5,542 nt of DNA from Kriegella sp965368185 (GTDB lineage Bacteria; Bacteroidota; Bacteroidia; Flavobacteriales; Flavobacteriaceae): assembly GCA_965368185.1 (NCBI GenBank), contig CBDULZ010000180.1:1-5542 (forward strand), written 5' to 3'. Under the pieces are notes generated by a model, which saw nothing but the letters and a program-made list of their open reading frames with translations, was not told the origin of the DNA and searched no databases. Shown piece by piece: positions 1 to 5,542 of this stretch. A program made the translations under genes and the position numbers. Each line of letters opens with the position of its first letter. Position 1 is the first letter of the stretch.

Positions 1-33
1 GGGCAGCTGAAATTCTTTTTTAAATGCTTTCAT
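1..33 (-). CDS. 5' end of an unidentified gene, cut by the left edge
   Basis: Reading the minus strand from an ATG at 33-31 gives eleven codons, MKAFKKEFQLP, before the window ends. The peptide is too short to assign a family. The start is believable for two reasons. It is followed by an open frame to the edge, and an almost identical start peptide (MRAFKRELLLP) with a similar upstream leader occurs at 3024 on the same strand, so both the coding start and its leader have been conserved since a duplication. No Shine-Dalgarno sequence is visible, as is usual in Bacteroidota. The gene lies downstream of the small membrane protein gene on the same strand but is separated from it by about 350 nt with its own conserved leader, so it is probably an independent transcription unit. 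Its function is unknown from what is visible. Confidence 0.5.
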   Translation of the reverse strand, partial: MKAFKKEFQLP

Positions 34-230
34 GATATTTAGTTTCTTAGGTTGTTAAACTGTATTTTTTAAACTTGGGTAAAATTAGTGCCGCCCTGTG
101 CGCACTGAAAGCGATTCTGGACAAAGTGGGGAAAAGGTGGATTGAAGTGTCTAAAAATTCGTATTAAGTGTGAAAGCGATTAAGTATAAGCAGGAGAATC
201 CATAAAAAGGAAAAATAAAGCCTGCCTTAC
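10..230 (-). repeat. Leader repeat, copy 1 (start codons and upstream region)
   Basis: This stretch aligns collinearly with 3001-3211. Around the start codon (10-49 against 3001-3040, no gaps) only about six positions differ. Further out the match continues with small gaps through the shared 9-mer gtaaaatta (79-87 and 3073-3081), then weakens, and ends near another exact 9-mer, cctgcctta (221-229 and 3203-3211). On the minus strand this is the first eight or so codons of the edge gene plus its 5' leader and probable promoter. No exact Bacteroidota -7 box (TAnnTTTG) is present, so the promoter position inside the leader is not assigned. The boundaries are by eye; the core to about position 95 is much stronger than the outer part. 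Confidence 0.6.
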
Positions 231-380
231 CAAGGTATTGTCAATTGGCGAATTAAGCAACACGTTATCTGCCAAAGCTTGTTCTTGGATTGTTTCAACG
301 AACAAAAAAAGGGGGGAAGAGTTTATTTTAACCAAGGATATGCGCTTTAGAAACTATACAACCAATTTCCACGCCTTTTT
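231..380. other. Non-coding spacer between the membrane protein gene and the leader repeat
   Basis: No supported gene lies here. A plus-strand open frame beginning with TTG at 238 runs into the 3' end of the minus-strand membrane gene, has no recognisable family features, and is best read as chance. A run of seven A followed by six G (304-316) reads as C6T7 on the minus strand about 65 nt beyond the membrane gene stop, but no stem precedes it, so it does not qualify as an intrinsic terminator. Confidence 0.4.
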
Positions 381-710
381 TCATTTTGAGAATATATTCT
401 TGTCCCATTTACGAAAATCATAATATTTGCTTTTGGGCTCCCCGGTCCAACCGTTTATGCCTTTTTTCTTTGGCAAATAATATGCGTGCACGTACAATAC
501 GGGAACTATAAAGCAGGCAAGAATTCCCAATGCAAGCGTTCTGCCCAGATAGAATGAAATTCCACATATCAACAGGAGCGTTAAAAGATATTTGCCCATC
601 CTTATGATTTTAGGTGTGCGTTCTTCAAAATGCCCCATTAGTATATTGCCCAAAGCAGAAATTATGCTTACAATAGCTATCTCAAACCATAACGATTCTG
701 TTGCCCACAT
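381..710 (-). CDS. Small membrane protein with three predicted helices
   Basis: The product is 109 residues long. Hydrophobic segments lie at about residues 8-26, 41-55 and 57-79, so it is an inner-membrane protein. The last 30 residues are polar and rich in Lys and aromatic residues, with a KKKGINGWTGEP stretch (81-92) followed by KYYDFRKW (95-102). I recognise this tail style, a GIN.-.-.GEP.-.KYY pattern after the last helix, from small uncharacterised bacterial membrane proteins, but cannot attach a function. The positive tail after the third helix suggests that the C-terminus is cytoplasmic (positive-inside rule, inference). The ATG at 710 gives a Trp-containing N-terminus followed directly by the first helix and needs no alternative. 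It lies 115 nt after the dehydrogenase stop on the same strand, so it could be the last gene of that operon or have its own promoter; I found no exact TAnnTTTG box in the gap. No terminator hairpin was found beyond its stop. Confidence 0.75.
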   Translation of the reverse strand: MWATESLWFEIAIVSIISALGNILMGHFEERTPKIIRMGKYLLTLLLICGISFYLGRTLALGILACFIVPVLYVHAYYLPKKKGINGWTGEPKSKYYDFRKWDKNIFSK

Positions 711-825
711 AATTTTTATTTTTTAGTTCATAAACCCACTGAATGCCGTATATTAAATTCAGGCCAGCACCATAATTGATTGAATTCTTGGCAATTCATT
801 ACTTTTTGCAAGGAAGTCTGCTAAA

Positions 826-1614
826 TTATCGTTTTATGGTTGTTTTTGCCATAAAGTCGGACCATCTAATACTTCCATACCGATTTTCAGGGCATAAATT
901 AATACCCGATTTAAATAGGGCATGAAAGTTAGTATCTTCTTTGTCATCCGTAACTTCTATTACCCTATCGTCTCTTTTTATCTGCCTGAGATAAATTTGG
1001 GTCATTTCTTTAAGAGACATGACTTCAGGACCCCCCAAAGTAACCGTTGAGTGAAGGGGTTCCTTTTCTACTAACTCAACGATGTATTTGGCAGCATCTT
1101 TGCGGTCAATGGATTGGAACTTCAACCCCACGGGAATTTTGAATTCCGAAGATTCTTCATGTGGCAGGTTATATAGCATGCGGTGCAACACGAAGTCGTG
1201 AAATTGGGTCAATCTCAGAATGGTATATGGAACTTTGGAATTTTCAATGATAACTTCCGCTTTCCTTTTATGGGTGTAGTAGGAAAATGTACTTTTATCA
1301 ACACCTGCAATGGAGATATAAATCAAGTGGGGCGAAGAATCCTTGTCGATCGCCCCAATTAAATGTTCCGTACCCTTTACATCCACATTTTCCGAATCCA
1401 TGGGACTACTTGCACAATGGATAATAACTTCTGTGTTGATATCGGGCAAACTTCGTTTATCCGTTAAATCCCCGATGTGTATGGTGTGTCCGATAGGGGG
1501 CATAGGGTTAGTTTTGCGGCTCAGAATAAAAGGATGGTATCCATGGCGAATAAGTTCCTTAACAATGACCTTGCCTAAATTACCAGAGCCTCCGGTCACT
1601 AGTATTTGTTTCAT
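826..1614 (-). CDS. Atypical SDR / NmrA-like NAD(P)-binding oxidoreductase
   Basis: The 262-residue product is a soluble cytoplasmic nucleotide-binding protein of usual length for atypical short-chain dehydrogenases. The Rossmann glycine motif TGGSGNLG is at residues 7-14, directly after the first beta strand. Arg33 at the end of the second strand (LSRK) is the residue that usually contacts the 2'-phosphate of NADP, so NADP(H) is favoured over NAD (inference). GDLTD at 48-52 is the usual acidic turn after the third strand, and a Y-x3-K pair, Tyr112 and Lys116 within YYTHKRKAE, occupies the catalytic position of SDRs. YTILRLTQFHDF (130-141) matches the conserved segment after the catalytic helix. 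The C-terminal third, with LGGPEVMSLKEM (193-204), resembles the variable substrate-binding part. Related proteins include NmrA-type redox sensors, quinone or dye reductases and epimerase-like enzymes, so the substrate cannot be named. It starts 10 nt after the cyclase stop, which indicates a shared transcript. Confidence 0.88.
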   Translation of the reverse strand: MKQILVTGGSGNLGKVIVKELIRHGYHPFILSRKTNPMPPIGHTIHIGDLTDKRSLPDINTEVIIHCASSPMDSENVDVKGTEHLIGAIDKDSSPHLIYISIAGVDKSTFSYYTHKRKAEVIIENSKVPYTILRLTQFHDFVLHRMLYNLPHEESSEFKIPVGLKFQSIDRKDAAKYIVELVEKEPLHSTVTLGGPEVMSLKEMTQIYLRQIKRDDRVIEVTDDKEDTNFHALFKSGINLCPENRYGSIRWSDFMAKTTIKR

Positions 1615-1624
1615 ATCTATATTA

Positions 1625-2749
1625 TTAGCTGACCTGTATCGTATTCAAAGCAATTTTTTGCTCTTTTCCCCTTAAACTAATTTCACCGATTGGAATAGGT
1701 ATGTATTTTTCACTTAATTTCATCAACTGCAATAAAGCCGATGAAACAAGTATTTTTACATTATATTGATTACACAAAGATTGAATGCGCGAAGTGGTGT
1801 TCAAAACATCTCCTGAATAGACAATATCCTTTTTGATTACGCCTATCTCGCCTGAGGTCGCTTTTCCTAAATGTAGCCCTGCCTTAAAAGTTGGCACAAC
1901 TCCGTATTTTCCAAGATACTTTGATTTTTTTCCTTCGATGGTCTTTTCAATTCGATAAAAGCAGCTAAGGGCATTGTTGTTTCTTATCCCCTTTTCCACC
2001 GACCAAGAAATTACCACCTCGTCGCCCACATACTGATAAATCTCGCCCAAACTCTCTACAATGGGTCGAGTGATGTCTTTATAGATTTCCTTGAGCATCT
2101 CAAAAAATTTGCCGCTCTCCATTTTTTCCGCAATTGATGTAGCACCTTTGAGGTCTAGAAACATAAAGATTCTTTCTTCCTCCCTAGGTCGGCTGTATTT
2201 ACCTGTCAAAAAGCTCCAAAGCACACCCTGACCCAATTTATCATTGATCTGAAGCACAAATTGTGTGGAGGATACCAAAAGCCCCCAAATAATCATGGTG
2301 GCAAAAAATGATGGGGTGCCTAGATGAGCCATCAAATATTGTACTGAATTGGTAACGGCCAAATCGCTTTCGTCCAGAAAGGTGTATAAGACAAATCCTG
2401 ATAGGAACAGACCAATAAACGCTAGCAATAAATACCAAAGTACAAAAAGCAGTCCAGAGCCAATTGCACAGAATTCAAAAGGTTTTTGACCGAAAGCTTC
2501 ATATCTGTTGGACACCAATATAGTCCCTCCGGTAATCCCTCCAAAAACGCTCAACAACAAGTTTCCCATAAAGTCGGGCCAAAATTCGAAGGTTCCCGTT
2601 AGGTTGTGCAAATACACCAAGTCCATGGTGGAATAATATCTGTAAATATAAAATGCCGATTGTACAAGGGCCCAGCACAATGTTATTATCAAAATCTTTG
2701 GTATTTCTTTTGAACTAAGAACAGGTTGTCTAAATAAAAATGTTCTCAT
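1625..2749 (-). CDS. Membrane-anchored class III adenylate/guanylate cyclase
   Basis: The 374-residue protein should convert a nucleoside triphosphate to a cyclic nucleotide at the cytoplasmic face of the inner membrane. The N-terminal half has four hydrophobic segments, at about residues 16-38, 60-80, 95-125 and 146-166. The catalytic domain spans about 190-372. Asp199 in FLDLKGATSIAE and Asp243 in YVGDEVVISW are the two metal-binding aspartates. N317-x3-R321 (LNTTSRIQ) is the transition-state Asn/Arg pair, and GLHLGKATSGEIG (291-303) is the conserved core strand. All catalytic residues are present, so activity is expected. The two positions that normally read the base are Gln239 (usually Lys) and Val310 (usually Asp or Thr) by my motif alignment, so ATP or GTP preference cannot be predicted. 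No HAMP, GAF or response-receiver domain is visible; the membrane part is the likely sensor or anchor. It is the first gene of the operon with the dehydrogenase. The ATG at 2749 is followed by a short polar stretch and the first helix, as expected. Confidence 0.93.
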   Translation of the reverse strand: MRTFLFRQPVLSSKEIPKILIITLCWALVQSAFYIYRYYSTMDLVYLHNLTGTFEFWPDFMGNLLLSVFGGITGGTILVSNRYEAFGQKPFEFCAIGSGLLFVLWYLLLAFIGLFLSGFVLYTFLDESDLAVTNSVQYLMAHLGTPSFFATMIIWGLLVSSTQFVLQINDKLGQGVLWSFLTGKYSRPREEERIFMFLDLKGATSIAEKMESGKFFEMLKEIYKDITRPIVESLGEIYQYVGDEVVISWSVEKGIRNNNALSCFYRIEKTIEGKKSKYLGKYGVVPTFKAGLHLGKATSGEIGVIKKDIVYSGDVLNTTSRIQSLCNQYNVKILVSSALLQLMKLSEKYIPIPIGEISLRGKEQKIALNTIQVS

Positions 2750-2750
2750 A

Positions 2751-2784
2751 TGGTGTCGCGTTTTAAAGAGTGGTGTCTAGTTTT
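2751..2784. promoter_or_regulatory. Tandem direct repeat TGGTGTCnnGTTTT upstream of the cyclase
   Basis: Two 14-nt copies, TGGTGTCgcGTTTT at 2751-2764 and TGGTGTCtaGTTTT at 2771-2784, match at 12 of 14 positions and repeat with a 20-bp period, close to two helical turns. The innermost copy ends two bases before the cyclase ATG. Paired direct repeats two turns apart are typical of sites for dimeric regulators such as LytTR-family proteins, but the half-site does not match a consensus I can name. Placement next to the start codon would suit a repressor or a leader element. Function is inferred only from geometry. Confidence 0.35.
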
Positions 2785-2840
2785 CCAGGAACCTTAAAAA
2801 ATTAAAAGGATCAGGTAAAATCTTTCTGTTGCTTTGAAAT

Positions 2841-2868
2841 TGGGCCAGTTTGCGTAGCTACTGGCCCA
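2841..2868. promoter_or_regulatory. Perfect 9-bp inverted repeat (hairpin or operator)
   Basis: TGGGCCAGT (2841-2849) and ACTGGCCCA (2860-2868) are exact reverse complements separated by a 10-nt loop. It stands out as a GC-rich block in AT-rich surroundings, 92 nt upstream of the cyclase start. Neither strand has a T-run directly after the stem, so it is not a standard intrinsic terminator. It could be an operator, a leader RNA hairpin, or what is left of the 3' end of the decayed gene copy next to it. Confidence 0.4.
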
Positions 2869-2913
2869 TATCTCTCAATGGGCTCGTACAAGTTTAGTGT
2901 GCAAAGCCTAGTA

Positions 2914-3024
2914 TTAGAACTTATAGCGCCTTGTTTCGAACCAATGTACCCTATGTAAGTTTTTGAAAGTTGAATGCTTTCTTGATTCTGATGGCAATAG
3001 TAATTCTCTTTTAAATGCTCTCAT
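2914..3024 (-). pseudogene. Decayed second copy of the left-edge gene start
   Basis: From an ATG at 3024 the minus strand reads MRAFKRELLLPSESRKHS and on to a stop at 2916-2914, 36 codons in all. The first eleven residues match the left-edge gene start (MKAFKKEFQLP) at seven positions, and the upstream leader is also shared. A second in-frame stop follows two codons after the first, and no frame continues convincingly toward the cyclase. I therefore read it as the remnant of a duplicated gene rather than a genuine 36-residue protein. A short genuine peptide is the alternative: the left-edge gene could also be short, which this window cannot show. Confidence 0.42.
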
Positions 3025-3211
3025 GATGTTTATTTTTTTATTGTTTATAAATTGTACTTTTTCAAATATTGAGTAAAATTAAGGTCAACCTGAAGGGTTC
3101 AAAAACGAAGTTGGATGAACTGGAAAAAAGTAGGTTTGAACTGCTTTTATTCTTGGTGTAAGCGTAAACTTCCATCGGCAATTCCCAGCATTTTTTTCAT
3201 ATCCTGCCTTA
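3001..3211 (-). repeat. Leader repeat, copy 2
   Basis: This is the diverged partner of 10-230, in the same orientation, with the start codons (33-31 and 3024-3022) as anchor. The shared upstream blocks include gtaaaatta (3073-3081) and cctgcctta (3203-3211). On the minus strand AATATTTG (3070-3063) differs at one base from the TAnnTTTG -7 box, but the equivalent bases in copy 1 are different and no well-spaced -33 TTTG is present, so this is not claimed as a promoter. If the leader is still active, its transcript would run through the remnant into the cyclase operon. Confidence 0.55.
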
Positions 3212-3540
3212 TCGTGATGAGACACTTTTAGGTGCTCCCCTAATATTTTCAAAACAAAAATATGGTGAAGGCGGCTTCTTGACTATGCCCCAAGGTTTTA
3301 AAAATGTACTGAAAAGGTCAACCGGTCAAGGCGCTAAAAATCTAATGGAAAAGGATTGGTGATTATCCCAACACGTCTGTAACCCCTTAAACTAAGGCAA
3401 AGGTGAACAGCAAAAAATACGATTATATCGAAGCCGTTGTAAACCGCATAAATTATGGGATGAATTGGTATAAATAAGGAATGATTTGAGGAATATAATG
3501 AGCGAAGTTCACTAAATTAGATGTACCAAAACGATGGCAT
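3212..3540. other. Non-coding region upstream of the propeller sensor gene
   Basis: No supported gene lies here. The only coding-like stretch is a plus-strand frame from GTG at 3403 to the stop at 3475-3477, 24 codons, ending in NRINYGMNWYK. It has a stop just upstream at 3388-3390, no recognised family, and could be a remnant or chance. The rest is AT-rich and stop-dense in all frames examined. The region must contain the promoter of the plus-strand sensor gene. Confidence 0.35.
3485..3520 (+). promoter_or_regulatory. Weak candidate promoter for the propeller sensor gene
   Basis: TAAATTAG at 3513-3520 matches seven of eight positions of the Bacteroidota -7 box TAnnTTTG and lies 20 nt before the TTG start. 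A TTTG at 3485-3488 could be the -33 element, but the 24-nt spacer is longer than the usual 19-21 nt. Treat it as a hint only. Confidence 0.18.
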
Positions 3541-5542
3541 TTGAAAAATATAGCCTTATATATTTCGATTGCGATTTACACCCTGGCAGGCACCTCCCAA
3601 ACGCCTGAACCGAAGCACTATAATTTTGCCCATTATACCGAAGAATCCGGACTTCTTTCTTATCAGGTCAATTCGACCGTGCAAGACGACGAAGGCTTTA
3701 TATGGATTGGCACAAATGAGGGACTACAGCGATATGATGGAATTCGCTATAAGAATTTTGGGCAAGCCCATAACGATTCATCCTCCATACTCTCAAAAGC
3801 GATTCTACAGGTTCTTATAGATGTGAACAAAAATTTTTGGATTCTGACCCTAGATGGCAGTGTGGGGCTTTTTGACACCAAGTCTTTTACTGCGGAGGTG
3901 GCCCATGTAAAGGTAAAAAATGAGATTTTGCTCGGTTCGTTGACAATGCCCAAAAGGCTTGTTGCCGCCGATGACGGAATGATTTTTTTATTGTTGCCCG
4001 GGGAAGAATTGGTTACCTACAATAAGGATAAACATGAATTTTCTGCCGCCCATAATTTCTTTACACCAAGACCAGAATGGAAAATTGTCGATTTTATTCC
4101 GCAACCCGGCACTAAAAAATACTGGATGTGCCTCTCCGATCAGGGCTTTGCAGTTTACGACCGAAATACGGGTCAGTTGAGTCATAACGGCAACAATGTA
4201 GGGCAGGAGTTATTAATCGAACATTATAAAACAACCACAAACCCGAATAAATTATTTTTTGATGGTCAAGGGCGTGCGTGGCATGTCGGTATCAATGATG
4301 GGCTGCCCTATATGTATTGCTATGACTTAAAAATGCAGAAGGTTGTTCTTAACAAATATGGTTTTCTTGCACAAGTGCCCAAATACCATGAAATACACCA
4401 ATTCTTGGAACAACATGATGGTACTATTTGGATTTCCGGTATCAACATTCTTGCAAAATACTTGGAAAAGGAAAAGGAATTTCAACAAGTGTATAATGGT
4501 TATGTGGACGACCGAAGCATTGAGTTTATTGTAATCACGAGCCTTAACGAAGGGAGGGAGCGCAATATCTGGGTTACAACGGCAAACAACGGCATGTTCC
4601 GTTTTAACCCGGCCGAAGAATTTTTCATCAATATAGAGCATCCTTCCAAACTTGTAGGCAAAATTGGTACCGGTGCCCCCGTCACATTCATGGACGATCT
4701 TGACGGCAGTATTTTGGTAGGGGTTTGGAATGACCATCTATATCGTTATGACCGTGAATTTAAACCGCTACCACTTGGAATAAGGGGGTTACCGTCGAAT
4801 GAAATCACTACAGTGGTCCGTATGTGCCAATCTCGTCATGGCAATTTTATTTGGATGGCCGTAAAAAATGGCATCTACAGGTATGACCAGCAAAAGAGAC
4901 AGGTACAGTTTTATCAACTGCCCATGTTAAAAAGTAGGATCCGTGAGATTGAAGAGGACAAAGAGGGAAATCTATGGTTCGGTACACATGAACATGGCGT
5001 TTACAAGTGGGAAGCTAAGAAAGGAAACATTGATTCTGCACAAAGGATTGCCCATTTTTTGTCCATTCCCGAAGTACGTGTCAATAAAATAATGGTCGAC
5101 GCTGCCGGATTGGTATGGGTAGGTACACATACCAAGGGGCTATATGTTATCGACCCAAAAACCGATTCGGTGGTCTTGCACTTTGATGACAAAGCAGCAA
5201 ACGGACTGAAATTGCCCGATAAGATGGTTTCTACGATACTCGACTACAATGACAGTCTTGTAATGATCGGTTCAAGTACGAATCTGCTCCATTATAATAG
5301 ATTACAAAAGAAACTATCCAAGGTCGGAAGTAATAAGACATTGTCGGGATTTATACAATCCATGGAAAAGGATGACACCGGTTATCTTTGGGTTACATCT
5401 ACCACCGGATTGTACCGTGTGAATGTGCGGAACAGGGTTTTCGTAAAATTCAATAGAAATGACGGTATTAGAAACGACTTTTTTGTAATTTCGGCTTCCC
5501 ATCTGTTGCCCGATGGAAGAATAATTTTAGGTGCTTCGGAAA
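3541..5542 (+). CDS. Two-propeller (Reg_prop) periplasmic sensor, HTCS-type N-terminal half, cut by the right edge
   Basis: 667 complete codons are open to the window end. Residues 1-20 form a signal peptide or membrane anchor (Lys2, then NIALYISIAIYTLAG), so what follows is extracytoplasmic. Residue 25 onward is a chain of propeller blades. Typical motifs are QDDEGFIWIGTNEGLQRYDG (48-67), EGNLWFGTHEHGVYKW (475-490), AGLVWVGTHTKGLYVID (522-538) and TGYLWVTSTTGLYRV (613-627). I count fourteen blade repeats, near residues 49, 94, 141, 184, 236, 286, 334, 386, 431, 471, 518, 565, 606 and 653, which fits the two seven-bladed propellers known for hybrid two-component systems. The last visible residues (DGRIILGASE) are in the final blade, so a Y_Y_Y domain, a membrane helix and a kinase or DNA-binding output should follow outside the window. 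The start is TTG: the frame is closed by stops at 3496-3501, and the first in-frame ATG is residue 136, inside the propeller. Such sensors often bind glycan fragments and switch on nearby utilisation genes; the ligand here is unknown. Confidence 0.92.
   Translation, partial: MKNIALYISIAIYTLAGTSQTPEPKHYNFAHYTEESGLLSYQVNSTVQDDEGFIWIGTNEGLQRYDGIRYKNFGQAHNDSSSILSKAILQVLIDVNKNFWILTLDGSVGLFDTKSFTAEVAHVKVKNEILLGSLTMPKRLVAADDGMIFLLLPGEELVTYNKDKHEFSAAHNFFTPRPEWKIVDFIPQPGTKKYWMCLSDQGFAVYDRNTGQLSHNGNNVGQELLIEHYKTTTNPNKLFFDGQGRAWHVGINDGLPYMYCYDLKMQKVVLNKYGFLAQVPKYHEIHQFLEQHDGTIWISGINILAKYLEKEKEFQQVYNGYVDDRSIEFIVITSLNEGRERNIWVTTANNGMFRFNPAEEFFINIEHPSKLVGKIGTGAPVTFMDDLDGSILVGVWNDHLYRYDREFKPLPLGIRGLPSNEITTVVRMCQSRHGNFIWMAVKNGIYRYDQQKRQVQFYQLPMLKSRIREIEEDKEGNLWFGTHEHGVYKWEAKKGNIDSAQRIAHFLSIPEVRVNKIMVDAAGLVWVGTHTKGLYVIDPKTDSVVLHFDDKAANGLKLPDKMVSTILDYNDSLVMIGSSTNLLHYNRLQKKLSKVGSNKTLSGFIQSMEKDDTGYLWVTSTTGLYRVNVRNRVFVKFNRNDGIRNDFFVISASHLLPDGRIILGASE

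Noticed and set aside
304..316. A7G6 tract as a possible terminator for the minus-strand operon
   Set aside because: It reads C6T7 on the minus strand but no complementary stem precedes the T-run.
238..423. Plus-strand open frame of 61 codons starting with TTG
   Set aside because: It overlaps the 3' end of the membrane protein gene on the other strand, has no recognisable motif, and its composition looks like translated spacer.
1343..1675. Plus-strand open frame of 110 codons
   Set aside because: It lies antisense across the dehydrogenase and the end of the cyclase, both of which have clear family motifs; it is a shadow frame.
1..3211. The duplicated leader as ends of an insertion sequence or composite transposon
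   Set aside because: The copies are in direct orientation, diverged, contain gene starts rather than terminal inverted repeats, and no transposase or target duplication is visible between them.
3569..3820. Plus-strand open frame of 83 codons
   Set aside because: It is an out-of-frame reading of the start of the propeller gene, whose true frame is shown by the signal peptide and blade motifs.
4327..4737. Minus-strand open frame of 136 codons
   Set aside because: It is antisense to the propeller gene and has no recognisable features.
1..5542. CRISPR arrays, tRNA or rRNA genes, and riboswitches
   Set aside because: No regularly spaced repeats, cloverleaf-like segments or rRNA-like stretches were seen on either strand by reading; a covariance-model scan could not be run.

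Overview
The window looks like chromosome from a member of the Bacteroidota, most likely a marine-type Flavobacteriaceae. This is an inference from moderate-to-low GC, A+T-rich spacers, the absence of Shine-Dalgarno sequences, and above all a Reg_prop two-component sensor of the kind that is abundant in this phylum. No species call is possible from the sequence alone.

Layout. A minus-strand block runs from about 2749 down to 381. It holds a membrane-anchored class III nucleotidyl cyclase (2749-1625), an atypical short-chain dehydrogenase of NmrA-like type only 10 nt downstream (1614-826), and a small three-helix membrane protein 115 nt further on (710-381). The first two are almost certainly co-transcribed; the third may be. 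At the far left edge the first 11 codons of another minus-strand gene are visible (33-1). On the plus strand, divergent from this block, the long partial gene from 3541 to the right edge encodes a secreted or periplasmic two-propeller sensor domain. Fourteen blade-like repeats can be counted, matching the N-terminal half of a hybrid two-component system (HTCS) or related propeller regulator. Its Y_Y_Y, membrane and output domains lie beyond the window. The gene starts with TTG and is cut by the window end.

The two non-coding stretches (34-380 and 2750-3540) share a signal. The left-edge gene start plus roughly 200 nt of upstream DNA (about 10-230) has a diverged second copy at about 3001-3211, in the same orientation, just upstream of the cyclase operon. 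The second copy opens with an almost identical start peptide (MRAFKRELLLP versus MKAFKKEFQLP) but runs into stops after 36 codons. The cyclase operon therefore sits between two homologous gene starts, one apparently intact and one decayed. Between the decayed copy and the cyclase start are a 9-bp hairpin and a tandem TGGTGTCnnGTTTT repeat with 20-bp spacing, which may be regulatory.

How the genes work together is mostly unknown. The cyclase would make a cyclic nucleotide at the inner membrane; the dehydrogenase carries a complete nucleotide-binding fold but its substrate cannot be read. The propeller sensor is probably a separate transcription unit concerned with sensing an extracellular ligand, often a glycan in this phylum. 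I do not see a convincing new defence, mobile or biosynthetic system. The best leads are the duplicated leader and the operator-like repeats.
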